Shown here in pieces: positions 21,123 to 33,137 of a stretch of DNA of 64,000 bases. The position numbers and the translations under genes are program-made. Position 1 is the first letter of the stretch, and each line of letters opens with the position of its first letter. Source of the stretch: Garcia nutans (taxonomy: Eukaryota; Streptophyta; Magnoliopsida; Malpighiales; Euphorbiaceae); assembly GCA_947685225.1 (NCBI GenBank), contig CANTUV010000024.1, forward strand, positions 26,058,001 through 26,122,000, read 5' to 3'. The notes beneath the pieces were generated by a model, which did not search any database, was not told the DNA's origin, and worked only from the letters and a program-made list of their open reading frames with translations.

Positions 21123-23269
21123 TGTGAGCGGGGATTTTCACCCCCACTCCCGGTGGAATGGTTCTTACGACTACGGCACTTTTTAGGCTCGGGGCCTTAG
21201 AGAACACAGACCTAAGTTCGGAGAAAATGGAGTCTTCACCCGGACGGGCCGAGAAAAAGAAAGGGGTGGATGACTCGATTCCTAAGGAATCCCCAATCCC
21301 CTAATGGGTTCGAAAAGTTGGGTACGTATGGGGAAGGTGAGAAATGGCCCAGCACCCCCACAACGCCCGGTTCATTAGAATCGGCCTCCTTTACAGGTTT
21401 TAATATTATAAAATTCTTAAATATAACAATATTATCCATATTATACACAATAATTAAAATAAAGCATCAATATATTAAAAATCAAAACAATGTCCAAGCA
21501 AAACAAACAAATGGACACCCATCCGAAGATGGAAACATGCCCTTACATAATCCATGCCTAAATAGGACACCCACCGAAAGGTAGAAACATGTCCTTTACA
21601 TTGGTTCTAAAATAGAAAAGAATTTTAAATTACATGATATTTAACTAGTGAGGCACCCACCAAGTGGAAACATACCTCTTACAACATTTGGAAATCTAAA
21701 TAAATCAATAAAAGTAAATAACCATTCATCATAAATAAATCATTCATCAAAGGTATTAAACATTAATAGGAAGTAAACATCCATCCATGATAAATTAAAT
21801 AAACCAAGCATTGAACTTAAATAAATTAAAGAATATAAAATAAATCAAAGCATAATCAAATATAAAATTGAATAAGGCAAATAAAGATTCAAATTAGGGC
21901 TACTGTTTCTATTTAAAATTCTTTAATTAATACTTTAGGGTTTTGGAATTTGTGGTTTTAAGCTACTGTGAGTTTTTAAAGGAATTGAGATGGATTAAAG
22001 TTTCAGAAATTAATAGGTTGATAAAGTTCTTTGATTACCAAATAAGTGTTTGAGAAGTGAAATCATGAAATTAGGGTTTGAACACTTTAAAACATTTAGA
22101 TTTGTGATTTACGATTAATGAATTATTGTTTTTGCTTACTATGTTTGAATTTTAATATTTATGTTTATAAGGTTTTAAAGTTTAAAGGATTAGGGTTTAG
22201 AAAAATTATAGTTTAAGGTTTTAAGGGAGTTAGGGTTTACTGTTTTGGATTTTGGAGTTGAATTATGGTTTTAGAATTTTAAAATTAGGGTTTCGGGGGA
22301 TGCATTAGGTTTTAGAATTTGAAGAAACAATTGATAATTTTATGAAGCTTTATGAAAGTAAACAAAACAATTTAAGGTTTATATAAATAGAAAAGATGTT
22401 TTTAGGGTTTGTGCAAAGAAACATACTCAAATTATGGTTTTGAAAAGAAACAGGTTCAATTAGGGTTTTAAGATTTTGAAGAAGCAATAATAACAATTTT
22501 AAGATTTTGGAAAACAAATAAACGAATTAAGGTTTTTAAGCTTTAGAAAAGGTAAATTAAAGTTCTTAGAGATTTTTTATTTTGAAGAAACAGAAATAAT
22601 TATTTTTGGATTTTTGAATGATGAAGCTACTGTGAATTCATGAAACAAATAAAGAAATTCATACCTTCATTTGTTGGTTCCACCAAAAATCACTTCTTGG
22701 ATGAACAAGAACAAAGACAAGCTACTACCTTTGATGGATTGATTGTTTGGTTGCTTCTGCAAAAAAAATCCAATTGATTCAAGGTTTTCCTCCTCAAATT
22801 CGGTCTCAATTTTTCTCCAAATTTTCGTTCCAATTTCTGATCCAATTTTCTCCTCCTTTTTTTGTGTTGTTTTTGGTCTTATTTATAGAAGATTTTTTTA
22901 TTAATACATTCATTAAAAAAAGGAAACCAAAACCTAATTGTATTAGGTTTTGGAAAATTTTGCGTTAGAAAAATCGCGCTGGTGAAAACAAATTGCTGCG
23001 GAAAAATTACGCTGGTGAAAAAGCTGCCGTAGCTGGGGGCGAATTGGCCTGTGGGATAAATGGCTTTGGCCATTTCACCGCAAACCAATTTTTTTTTATT
23101 ATTATTATTTATTTTTTAATAATAAAAATTAGATACTAAAATTAATATTATTTAATTAAGATAACAAAAATTATTTTGGACTAATTAAATTATATTTGAC
23201 AGCACAAAAATTATTTTGGATTAATTAAAATATATTGGATCGGACTGGGTCAAAAATCAAGGGTCTAGA
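21123..23269 (-). repeat. OG-C 5' LTR
   Basis: From TGTGAGCGGGGATTTT to GGGTCTAGA; the expected final ACA has become AGA (position 23268). It is very similar to 6664-8840. The TATA box is at 22880-22887. Confidence 0.85.
22880..22887 (-). promoter_or_regulatory. TATA box of OG-C 5' LTR
   Basis: The minus strand reads CTATAAATAAG, as in the 3' LTR. It would drive transcription leftward into gag. Confidence 0.6.
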
Positions 23270-24639
23270 GGAACCTTAACAGATTCAAAAGATGGTGGAT
23301 GATGCACTCAACTCTAAAAGAGAAGAACTGAAGGAGGCCCTAGCAGAAACCATGAAAAGCCAGCTGGCTGCATTATTGGAAAACATTGTTGAAGCGTCTG
23401 CTAATACTAAAAGTAGAAGGACATGGGAAAGGCTAAGGTAGGTGAGGTAGCCTTTGATGATGACTGGGTTATAATTGATGACAATGGCTGGGCTCAATAT
23501 TTCCAATCTCCTCAAGATAAGAAGGAAGAAAGGAAGGCCATGGAGAAAGCTAAAACTTTAGATATGGAGAAGATGATTGCTGATTTAGAGAAAAAGTTTA
23601 AGAGGAAGCTAAAGGTTGAAGAGATGTTAGAATTGGACAAACTGTTTGAGCAAGATGAAGAAGTTTCTTATAAGTTCAAGATGCCTTTTTTCACTATATA
23701 CAATGGCATAGGATTATCCTCATCTACATGTTAAGCAATACATTATAGTCATGCAGTCTGCTCGAGCTACTAAGGCTCAAACTCTAAGGTATTTCATGCT
23801 CTCATTGGACCCTGTTCTGCAAAACTGGTTCAACACCTTAGAGGAAAGTACCCAAAAAGATTGGGATATGCTTTACAAAGCCTTCATTCAACAATATAAG
23901 TACAATGTCAAATTGGAAGTGACATTGATGGAGGTAGAAAGTATTTGACAAAAGCAAAATGAGAATTTTCTTGACTATGTAAAGAGGTGGAGAAATAAGG
24001 TTGCATTGCTTAAAAAGAGACTAGATGAGTCTAACCATATTCGAATGATAGTAAGGGGTGTCCTACCTAGGCTGCGAGAATGCATGTCTCACACTCTCAT
24101 AAGGGATTTTAAAGATCTTCTCCAAGCTAGCTTACGGATAAAATAATGGGAATGGGAGAAGAGCCATTTTTCTGGAAGAAAGAATCAGAGGGGAAATTAT
24201 CAGTCTGGCAGCCAGTGTACACAAAATATAGTAGATGTCAATGCAACAACTTGTCAAGAAAATATGAGACAATTTTCAAAGTTGGGAAAACCTTTGTCTT
24301 GGCTTTTTCAACAAGCGACAGAAATAGGGATTATTATATCCACTAGCTCTTCGACCGCTACACAATCCTCTACCATCAAACTTTGATGCAAAGGCCTTCT
24401 GTCAATTCCATTAAATGCAAGGGCATAAGATAGATAAATATACTCATTTAAGGCACAAGATCCAAGATTTGAGTGACAGTGGAAAGTTGCCTGAGCTTGA
24501 TAAGCCCAATACCAAGAGCAATCCTTTGCCTAAATTTGAAAGAGTGCTACCCCCAGCAACCTTCGTGGTAGGGGGAGGATTGAAGGAATATTTTATTTTA
24601 TCCTCTTTTCAAGATGAGAATGAAGGAGATATGAAGTGA
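23270..24639 (+). pseudogene. gag: OG-B gag, split by OG-C, frameshifted
   Basis: Main part of OG-B Gag; the first seven bases (ATGGAAC) are at 6657-6663. The repaired reading would start M-E-P then TAA (23277-23279), where OG-A has Glu. The order is an N-terminal helix (QIQKMVDDAL), a frameshift near 23410, the linker GKAKVGEVAFDDDWVIIDD, a Glu/Lys coiled coil, and a frameshift near 23705. The capsid core follows (AQTLRYFMLSLDPVLQNWFN, then STQKDWDMLYKAFIQQYKYN) with TGA at 23946-23948. Core sequence continues to about 24145 (FLDYVKRWRNKVALLKKRLD). The C-terminal box is MQGHKIDKYTHLRHKIQDLS, where the expected Cys before Thr is Tyr, and the gene ends at 24639. It is the only copy here with the whole capsid core visible. 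Several stops and shifts make it inactive. Confidence 0.85.
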
Positions 24640-25387
24640 GGAGACACTCCATACAACAAAATTACCATGACTTGTTTGGTTTTTGTTTTATTTTCTTTCT
24701 TTGATCTTTTCTTGAACAATTATGTTTTAATAAATTACTTTCATTAAATTTTTATTTATGCTGGTTTTTATTCTATTTAGTGCTCAACCAATGACGAGTC
24801 TAACTTGATGTTCATAAATTAGTGTATCTATGCATCATGATCCGAATGACTTTACTAGGTAAGGGAATTGTTCTATAATATTGATTTGTGTACGCTTTCT
24901 TAGAGAGGGCTCCTGTATAATTACCTTTGTATAGGTCCTAGTCGATCTTAGAACATGCTTTGATGAACTTTTGAGGAGAAATTGAACTTTCCTCATTTAA
25001 GAGAGAGATGATATAGGCATTATTTGGTTAGCAACAACTAGAATCCACCAAATTAAATATCAGTCTCAAATTGTCCCTTTGAACCTTACTGAAATGTTAG
25101 CTTGCTTTTCATTGGCTTATAAACACTAATGACCTACACTGAGCTATTGTGATACTTATGGCAAGTTTGATGATCACTAAGGAACAAAAGGGAAAGAAGA
25201 TCAAAGAGAATGTATATAGTCAAGACTATAGGGATAGTTGAAGGTCACCTGAACTATATCTAATATCATAGAATGACATCAAGGCAACAAAGGATCCATC
25301 CTCACTAAAGTAGACTTTTCTTATCCCATTCATAGCTAGAAGCATAAAATGGTACAAATAAGGTAACTTTCTTAGAGCTAGGGCAAA

Positions 25388-25465
25388 AAGCAAAAAAAAA
25401 AAGAAAGAAGAAAAAATAAAAAAAAGAAAAGAAAAAAAAGAAAAGAAAAAAAAAGAAAAAGAAAA
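25388..25465 (+). repeat. A-rich purine tract
   Basis: Mixture of A runs with single G, AAAAAAGAAAG-like. It is the OG-B counterpart of the pyrimidine tract at 11090-11470. Frames read across it on the minus strand (Phe/Ser-rich) are artefacts. Confidence 0.75.
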
Positions 25466-25583
25466 CCCAAAAAGGCAGTTTAGAAAGCCAACCAAGTTCT
25501 TTTTTTTTTACCTAAGGCAAGCAGAAGACTTCCACTTAATTTATGAGGATGATTGAATTGAATTGGTCTAGTCTAGCTAAAGA

Positions 25584-25588
25584 CTCAA
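25584..25588 (+). repeat. TSD of LD-1, left copy (CTCAA)
   Basis: CTCAA here and at 37573-37577 flank the element. Confidence 0.88.
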
Positions 25589-26080
25589 TGTAATATCCCA
25601 ATGTGTGCCCTAGAAGTTTGGATACAATTGTTGTTTGTTTGAATTATGTGTATATGTTATGTTGATAGGAAAAGAAATTGAAAAGAGAATGTTTATGTAT
25701 TGTTTAAACAGGAAAGTAATGTGTAGAGAGAAAGTGTATATGTTGGGTATATTGTTATATACATAACATATACATTAGTCAAAAGGGATGGTCAATGGAA
25801 GAGGATATTTATGTGTGATATGTGAAATTACTTTAATGGGCATATAAGTGACAAAGGTTAAGTTAAATGGATGAGGGCATTTAAGTAATTGCTTTGTTAG
25901 AATTGCTTGGTGGAGATTTAAAGAAGAAGAGAAGTTGACTTATGTTGATTTTTCTTTTCTTCTCCTTTGTGTGCCGTCTATTCAAGAGAGGAGAGAGCAA
26001 GAGAGGTGTTCTTGATGCTAGAATCAAATTGAAGGAAGAATTAAAGGTTTTGGTTGAAGATTTGTGAAATTTCTTCATTT

Positions 26081-26090
26081 AAGGTAAGTA
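26081..26090 (+). promoter_or_regulatory. Candidate 5' splice donor in LD-1 LTR
   Basis: AAG then GTAAGTA, a near-perfect plant donor. It is repeated at 35217-35226 in the 3' LTR. Donors also occur in comparable places in LD-2 (48339-48347), SOLO-1 (31229-31236) and LD-4. Confidence 0.5.
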
Positions 26091-26452
26091 CTCTCTTGTT
26101 TATCTTTGTTATTTTTGAAGTTATGTTTGAGGTGGGTTGTGATGTGTTGAGATTATGAATAGGTGTGTTTGAAATGAGTTTATAAGTGTTGAGATTGATT
26201 ATAAGTTAAAAAGGTTGGATTGATATTTGTTTTGGTTGGAAGATGATAAGTTAAAAGTGATGTTTGGTTTAGGGTTTTAAAATGGTAAATGATTAAATGG
26301 ATTGTTGATGTATGGTTAATTGAATATTGTGTTAAACATGCAAAATAAGTGTTAATGACTTTGCTTACATCCATTTGAATGAGTTTATGTTGTGTATATT
26401 GTGTTTTTATTCAATCAAAAGAGAGTTGGCCATGGTAAGGGTTTGTATACAT

Positions 26453-26670
26453 GAGAGACACGGCCAAACCAGGGAAGAGACACGGCCAACCTAAATATTT
26501 TTGAGAGACACGGCCAACTCCATGGAAATTTGGCCGTGTTTGGTGATTTTTGGAGAGGACACGGCCGTGTCCCTTGCACATGTTGGCTTCTGTTGCTTTT
26601 GGTTGAGAGGCTTTTGGTTGAGAGACACGGCCACAAGCTTGGCTGTGTCCCTTGAGTGTGTTGGCTACTG
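26453..26670 (+). repeat. ACACGGCC module array in LD-1 5' LTR
   Basis: Contains a perfect 16-bp palindrome GGACACGGCCGTGTCC (26557-26572) followed by CTTGCACATGTTGGCTTCTG. The last unit reads GACACGGCCACAAGCTTGGC and continues to CCCTTGAGTGTGTTGGCTAC. This is the same extended module as in ATH-1, but sense to the element. Confidence 0.88.
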
Positions 26671-27095
26671 TGATTTTTCCTTTCTCTTCTTACATGGTTG
26701 AGATTGAACTTACACTTGATAATGCATATGATATTATATGAACAAGGTTATGTATTATATACATTGTGAATCTTGTGAATGGTGATGTGTTATATGAATA
26801 ATGTACTTTGTAATGTTATATCCATGATGCTATATGTAAAATGTGAATGATATGATGAGGTAATTGATTATGTATAGCTTGATGGGAGTAGTTCTTGAAG
26901 GTGAAAGCTATAATGATCATCCAAAAAGGTATGTGCAATGCAATTTATTATGATAAATGTTTTAATAATGATTGAAATGAAATAGAGGGACATGTTGTTT
27001 AGATGACGATGAATTTAAGATACATGTGCAATGAAATTGATTATGTATGCTTGAATGATGAAGTGTATAATATGAATTGAGATAAAATGTGATGT

Positions 27096-27285
27096 GAAGC
27101 CATTGTGTTTGGCTATGATGATATATGTATTATGTGAAGCCATTGTGATTGGCTATGATAACTCAAATGTGATGTGAAGCCATTGTGTTTGGCTATGATT
27201 ATATATGTATTATGTAAAGCCATTGTGATTGGCTATGATAACTCAAATGTGATGTGAAGCCATTGTGATTGGCTATGATGATTCA
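27096..27285 (+). repeat. Tandem repeat AAGCCATTGTGATTGGCTAT in LD-1 LTR
   Basis: Five units, each with short arms AGCCA/TGGCT around a 7-nt loop, alternating with GATGATATATGTATTATGTG spacers. One or two units persist in LD-2 (49498-49560). Confidence 0.75.
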
Positions 27286-27421
27286 ATTGAAAGACATAAG
27301 GCATGTTTGCCTAATTGACGATGAGAATTGAAAATGAAATTGATAAATGAATTGTGTAGCTAATGTGTTATTCCATTTTCAGAGTTTGTTGTTGGTGGCA
27401 TGCCTAATAATAGTAACAATC

Positions 27422-27585
27422 TCTTGAAGTTAGGTTGGCTAAGGCCTTGAAGCCTAATTGAGATGTTACAACCCTTGAAGCTAGGTTGGATTGGTTCTTG
27501 AAGCCAAGTTGGGTTGATACTTAGCATGCTTTGTTCCCCTTGAAGCTTGGTTGAACCTAAATCCTTGAAGCCTAGTTGGGATAAT
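27422..27585 (+). repeat. CTTGAAGCY array in LD-1 LTR
   Basis: About seven imperfect ~25-bp units on CTTGAAGCTAGGTTGG. Homologous arrays are at 36558-36720, 49713-49940, 56094-56178, 57220-57440 and 63633-63855. Confidence 0.8.
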
Positions 27586-28079
27586 GTTAATGATAATGTG
27601 ATAATAAAACCAAAGCATTAACTCTGAAAGTCGAATAGCATATTAGTGTCTTTTGGGCCCGAGTCTGTCTTTATTGTCAATGTGATATACAAGTGTTGAA
27701 AGAAATGAGTAATGAGATCTATGGTTGATTTCATTGGAAATGTGATTCATGATTGGTATGATATGTAATGTGTGTATTGAAATATTGATTGTGAGTATTA
27801 GTGATGAATCATGATTGGTGAATCGTGAATAACTTAATGTTATGATGTATAATATGTAATGTATGTGTAATGATATATTGATTATGAATACTAGTTATGG
27901 ATTGTGGTCGGTGATAATGTTTATGTATATATATGTACATAAGATATGAAATTAGCCGAGATATATGAAAGGTGCAATTAAAAAGGAAAAACATGATAAT
28001 AACTAATGGTACATTGAATTGATATATCATTATATGTTAGAATTTCTATAATGTATGTTTATATTTCATAATTGTATTA

Positions 28080-28116
28080 CTAAGCTCTCGAGCTTAGCGC
28101 GGTTGTGTAATCGCGC
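28080..28116 (+). promoter_or_regulatory. Double hairpin near the end of LD-1 5' LTR
   Basis: Hairpin 1 pairs CTAAGCTC with GAGCTTAG (2-nt loop). Hairpin 2 is GCGCGGTTGTGTAATCGCGC, an 8-bp stem with one G-U pair and a GUGU loop. The copy in the 3' LTR is at 37214-37250. Confidence 0.7.
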
Positions 28117-28445
28117 AGGTGGATATGCGGTTGATCTGGAAGTCCAGCTGTTATGCCACGAGAAGAGTAAGAGTTTATCGAGACCAACTAGAGGGTGATG
28201 CATACATGTATAACTTTTAATTATGATGTATTTCTGGCGAGAAAGTATTTATATGTATAAATGAAGTTTTGATAATGATAATGATTTTGTAAATGTTATT
28301 TGAAGTAACGTATTATGGTTTGAACTCTGTTACAGGTTTTTAAAAGGTAATGAAAAGTGACATCCTCATACTTTATATACTTACTGAATGTATACTAGGT
28401 ATATGTGTAGTACTTATATAGGGTATCGGGGTGTTACAATTATTT

Positions 28446-28457
28446 TGGTATCAGAGC
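28446..28457 (+). other. LD-1 primer-binding site, tRNA-iMet
   Basis: TGGTATCAGAGC, complementary to the 3' end of initiator tRNA-Met, seven bases after the LTR. Confidence 0.92.
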
Positions 28458-30211
28458 TTAGGTTCGAGATTCTCGGCCTAAGTGAAATTAAAAAGAAAAA
28501 GTTTTGAAATGCTTAAAATGAATTAAAAAGAAGAGTTTTGAAATACAATTTGTAATACATGCATATGCATTAACACCTAGTTTGGTCTCGGATGTGGCAT
28601 TATATGATTTGTAGTGTATCTGTGTTATATGAGATGGATGCTAGCGTGTGAATGATGTTTTACATGAAATTAAAGCCAGAGAAAGAAATGATATGGAATT
28701 TATATAAGATTGACTGATAAAATTTATGCAAGTAAAGTGAATTGTTAAATGTGTTGAAGTATAAAGAAATGAAAAGGAGAATAAAGTTGAAAATGAGTTG
28801 AAATCAAATCAAGATAAGATTATGTACTTTTTCTTCTACATTTTGAATTTCTTTATAATAAAGTTTATGTTGGGTTTGCTAGACAGAGGAAATAATGTTG
28901 GATTGTTATTATTGAAAGATACGTTATTAAAATGAGGAGAGTATGGTGGAATATTGAATGAGTTGATTAGTATAGACAAAGTGTGATTATTTAAAGTTTG
29001 GGGTATATATATATATATAAAGCTAAGGTTTTGATTAAAGGAAAATAGATGATATTGGTTAAGTAAGAATATAAATTGGTATTGTTATTTTAATGCAAAC
29101 ATTGTGAGTTCAATGTTAGAAATGTGAGATGCTTGAATATTGTGAAAGCTCATGGTAATGGTGATAATATGTGATATTTGAGATGTTTGAAGTGAGCTTG
29201 ATAATTGTGAAAATTATATGTTTTAATATTGCTTTATGATATATATATATAGGATGTTTTTAAAGTTGTTATTAAGAAAAGATGAGTTTGGCAAATTGAA
29301 GCTTAATCGAAGCAGTAAGTTGAAAAGTTAAAGTTCTAGTGGAATTTGATAAAGATAATTTGGATATTGATGGTTTAATGTATATTCAATACATGAGGTG
29401 AAATGATTAATATTGCACATGAAAGTATTATGAATTGAGTAATGTGATTGATAGTATGAGAATTTGTTTTGAAGTGAAACGGAAGTGGATAAGCAAATAA
29501 AAAGGAGCTATTTTAAGTCATTTTACTGCAAAGGGTAAAAATGGATATGGAAGTATATTAAATGCTTTTAAAGACGAAAGTGGAAGAGATGTCACATTGG
29601 GAATGTGACTAAGATGGATGTGAAGTGCTATTATAGTCAGAATATATATATATATGTGTGTGTGTGTTGTATGAATAAATACTTTACATCATATTGGAAG
29701 AATGAAAATGATAGTGTTTAAAAGCAACTGATAAACATTAAATTGGTATTGAATATATGAAAAAGGAAAATAAAATAAGAGTATATAATTAAGTGTATAC
29801 ATGTATATGATTTGTGAACTGAGTTTTTTACTATGAATGAAATTATGACTTAAAAAAATAATAAATAAAAATATGTGTGAATCACATTATGAAGGTGACC
29901 TATGAATATGTATGTGGTATAATTATAGAATTAGTGATATGGAAACGATGTTATATGTATTAGTGGACCTAAGAGAGATTAGGTCTCGAACTGTGTAAAG
30001 CTAGATGGATTATGTGATGAAAGTGAATATAGAATGGACTTGAGTAATATTGGACAGTGGAAATTGTTATAGTGAGTATTGAACTTGATGATTATATGAT
30101 ATTTAGAGTTCCAAAGTATTCATATATGGAAAGTTCTATGTGATTATATATTATAAGAGATGGTAAATGGATTAGAAATGAAGTGGCGAATAGAAATTGT
30201 ATAGAAACTGC
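28458..30211 (+). other. LD-1 non-coding interior, left part
   Basis: Very AT-rich, no gene seen. It contains blocks shared with LD-2 and LD-3, for example near 28560-28605 (TTTGGTCTCGGATGTGGCAT) and 28830-28910, plus (TA)n at 29005-29020 and (TA)n(TG)n at 29644-29668. Confidence 0.7.
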
Positions 30212-30216
30212 GTATG
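30212..30216 (+). repeat. TSD of SOLO-1, left copy (GTATG)
   Basis: GTATG here and at 33138-33142. Confidence 0.85.
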
Positions 30217-30888
30217 TGTCATGACCCAATTTGTACATATGTACAGTACGTCCATGTACAGTAAGAGGAGCCATCCCGAGTAATCACCAAAGAACACGAA
30301 GTGAAAGGAAGCTCTATAGGACAAAAAGGACCTAACTGAAAAGATTGTAAAAGTTTTGGGGAGGTGACTGTAATTTCAAAAAGTTTTGGGGAGGTAACTG
30401 TAATTTCCAAAAGTTGTACTGGAGGTTCTTAATAGTGCATATAACAGACTCCAGAAATGGAAAGTAGAGAAAAATTGGGTTGAAATGGAACACCACGGTT
30501 TTTCCCGAAAACGCATAGTTTGAGAGATACAGTGGATTCTTGACCAAGGGTATTTTTGTCATTCTTGTGATAATAATGTATACACTGGAAAACAAGACAC
30601 GTAAAGGTATCCGAAGTAAACGGAAGGACTCCGCAGTGATCGATGTTGAAGAACGAACCTAAGTGGAGACCCGAATCACGTAAGGACCTAAAGGGAATTT
30701 TTACAAAAGTCAAGGGCATGAGCGTAATTTTTATAAATTAGTTCAAAATCAAGAATGAATGTCGGAAATGGAAATGAGAGGTTGAAAGGAGGAGAACGGT
30801 ACATTTTACGTGTCGTAAAACCACCCGGGTACAAAGAAAAGGCAAAACCTTCCATTGAAGGGTATTTTGGTCTTTTCACTTCCACCCA

Positions 30889-30945
30889 TTTTCTAGAAAA
30901 GGGACACATGGCATAGTACTTTTCTAGAAAAGGACACATGGCAAA
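30889..30945 (+). repeat. Twin palindromes upstream of the SOLO-1 TATA box
   Basis: TTTTCTAGAAAA (30889-30900) and the perfect 14-bp palindrome CTTTTCTAGAAAAG (30919-30932), each followed by GGACACATGGCA or GGGACACATGGCA. Confidence 0.8.
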
Positions 30946-31081
30946 ATCTTGTTTAAAGACACTTTTGGGTTGGATTAATCTTAACCCTCCATATGGCACC
31001 ATCCTAGTTAAGATACTTTTGTGGTGGTTACATCTTAACCCTCCAAAATGAAATTAATTAAATAAATGGAAAATGGAAAAA

Positions 31082-31090
31082 TATAAAAAG
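31082..31090 (+). promoter_or_regulatory. TATA box of SOLO-1
   Basis: TATAAAAAG followed by GGAGAGAAGG. It lies about 865 bp into the LTR and about 150 bp upstream of the donor-like site. Confidence 0.55.
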
Positions 31091-32605
31091 GGAGAGAAGG
31101 ATGATTAAAGAACAAAGGACACATTTTTCTCTCCATTTTTGAGAGGTATGGCCGAAATTCTCTCCACCAAAAAGGGAAGGAATTTTTCAAGGGTTCAAGT
31201 GGATTTTTGGAAGGAAAAGCTTAATTTTAAGGTAAGGATTCCAATTCTAGCTTTAGTTTATTCATTTGATTGATAGTTTTCAAGTTATCAATGAAAGAAA
31301 AGTTATGAAAATTATAGGAAATCAAAGGGATAAAGAAGAATAAGGGAAGAAAGAATAGGACAAGCAAGGAACATAGCAAATAAACAAGGTTTGGTACTTA
31401 AATCATTGCCCTTTTCAATTAATTCACATATTTTGCATTATGGGACTTTTGAAATGGTTTTGAAATAATGTTATTATGTGTGGTAAATATGTGGGAAAGT
31501 GCTCTTGAACCATTTGTAATCAATTGATTGTGAAAAGAATGAAAACAAAACAAACTAGCTAAATTTGTTCAATCATTCATAAACTTTGAAGAACTTTTAA
31601 TCATCCCTTTGGTTTGATTTTTGAAAGAGGGACCCTTAGTCCTTCAATGGTATCACAAAAGGAGTCTAAAAATCAATTTTACAAGAAAAAAATGAATTTT
31701 CCTCAAAATTTGAAAATTGGGCCGAATGGTCCCTTTTGGGCACCATTCTGCAGCTTTCATTTTGGGCAGTCCGTTGAAGGGGCAAACGAAATAATTTTTC
31801 GACGAAATTTTACATGCATTTAGTTAACTTATGAAAGTGTTTTCCTGCAAAAATTCATTCAAAAATAAGGTTGTTTACTTAGTCAAAAATCTTGCCAAAG
31901 TTGACTAATTTTCAGTAGTAAAAACAGATTTTACTATTTAGTTGTCGCGCGCCATTGCGTTGCCGATTTTACGCACCGCGCTACTATTCATTTGGTCATT
32001 TTTCTAAATGTGTTAAAACTGGAATATTATGTTATTGATTGATGTTAAATCATATCAAATGACATGAAGGAGAATTGGAAATGATCAGAAAGGCATCATG
32101 ACAAGCTATTCTGATAATACATGCATTATGGAAAAATCATGGCTTATTGAATATCATGATCAAATTAATTAATGAATTGTTGACGCTCTACTTGGTTATG
32201 ACAGAACCCTTGAGATAAGGGTATGATGCATCATACTATTACTGCAGTACTGCTTATGATATGATATGATATTCCGGCTGAAGGCCGATGATTACAAGGA
32301 CATGATCAATGATGCAATGATAATGGCCATTGGCACATGTGCAAGAAATATGATGAAAGATAATGAAATATGATCATGATGAGATATGTTTATCATGACC
32401 CTTCCTTATCCGCTGATGTTCTGTTAAACCAGTAGAGCAACCAAAATGATAAAAGCAAGAGAAATGATTTAAATTCAAATTATTCAGTCAAGCCTTTTTA
32501 CCATCTGTGCTTTGTATTTATTCCTTCCAAGTATTTAAAGTATATAAATGTATGTTCAAATCATTCTTTCATTTTATTTATTTATTGCAATGATTTAAGT
32601 ACCCA

Positions 32606-32646
32606 CTAAGCAATTGCTTAGCGAGTTTAGTTTCCCTCTAAACTCG
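32606..32646 (+). promoter_or_regulatory. Double hairpin in SOLO-1
   Basis: A perfect 16-bp palindrome CTAAGCAATTGCTTAG, then CGAGTTTAG (32622-32630), 7-nt loop and CTAAACTCG (32638-32646), a perfect 9-bp stem. Same layout as 28080-28116 but with different stem sequence. Confidence 0.75.
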
Positions 32647-33137
32647 TAGGTTAAACGAGGAGACGAGATTGCAGCATGTCCTGCGCAGCTGGCCTTGACT
32701 ACTACTTTGGGTAGGAGTTTGGATATGATTGATTGTAGCAATATGGCATGTACATAAGCTTGTATGATCTAGCAAATAAATGTATAATAATGAAAAGCTA
32801 GAACACGTACACTGCTAGTAATCTAATAAATCTTATTTGGGTTTACCACTTATGTATGCAAGTATAGAAGTGTGAATTCTTCTTGCAGGATTGTAGTTGA
32901 GGTTATAAGGGTGGATTATTGGGAGTGTGCTTGAGTTGAATTGTGAAACAAAATGTTTTTCAAAAATTAAAGAATCAGTTTTGGCGACACTTGGGACCTC
33001 CATTTTTAGGGGAGGTTATGGCAAAATTTTTTTTAAAATCTACACTTAAAATTGGCTAAGTAAAATATTAAGACACAACCACCATGAGTTAACAGTCCAT
33101 CTTGGTCTATAAACATAGGCTAAGATGGGGTGTTACA

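Larger units (their letters stand above)
6664..23269 (-). mobile_element. OG-C: Ogre/Tat-like Gypsy element, gag only, containing ATH-1
   Basis: Complete element in minus orientation. In its own direction the parts are 5' LTR 23269-21123, PBS 21121-21104, leader 21103-20606 resuming 13758-13142, gag 13141-12347, a 3' region 12346-8841 with minisatellites, and 3' LTR 8840-6664. TSD GGAAC on both sides. The two LTRs (2177 and 2147 bp) are very similar by eye. Removing ATH-1 leaves about 9.8 kb, with no pol between gag and the 3' region. It belongs to the same family as OG-A. Its U5 side matches OG-B, but its U3 does not. Confidence 0.85.
24640..25588 (+). other. OG-B 3' untranslated region, first part
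   Basis: No gene seen. It is homologous in reverse to about 11250-12340 of OG-C, including the block with GGCTCCTGTATAATTACCTT. It contains the A-rich tract at 25388-25465 and ends at the LD-1 insertion. Confidence 0.65.
25589..28438 (+). repeat. LD-1 5' LTR
   Basis: Starts TGTAATATCCCAATGTG and ends GGGTGTTACA. In order: a TATA-like CATATAAGTG near 25839 (weak), a leader ending in the donor at 26084, the hairpin module array 26453-26670, a repeat with AAGCCATTGTG at 27096-27285, a CTTGAAGC array 27422-27585, and a double hairpin 28080-28116. Confidence 0.92.
30217..33137 (+). mobile_element. SOLO-1: solo LTR of a Tekay/Del-like family
   Basis: A 2.9-kb segment from TGTCATGACCCAATTTG to GGGGTGTTACA with GTATG on both sides and no internal domain, the product expected from LTR-LTR recombination. 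TATAAAAAG at 31082-31090 follows two CTTTTCTAGAAAAG-type palindromes. A donor-like AAGGTAAGG is at 31229-31236 and a double hairpin at 32606-32646. A ~30-bp repeat with AAAAGTTTTGGGGAGGT lies at 30345-30420. A 69-codon frame at 31614-31823 has no family match. Confidence 0.88.

Noticed and set aside
25226..25495. Phe/Ser-rich frame with membrane-like appearance
   Set aside because: It is read antisense across the A-rich tract of the OG-B 3' region; low-complexity artefact.
28097..28116. Possible tRNA or snoRNA from the GC hairpin
   Set aside because: Only isolated stems; no cloverleaf, anticodon arm or box motifs could be traced.
31614..31823. 69-codon frame in SOLO-1
   Set aside because: Lies inside a solo LTR after the splice-donor-like site, with no recognisable domain or second copy to test.
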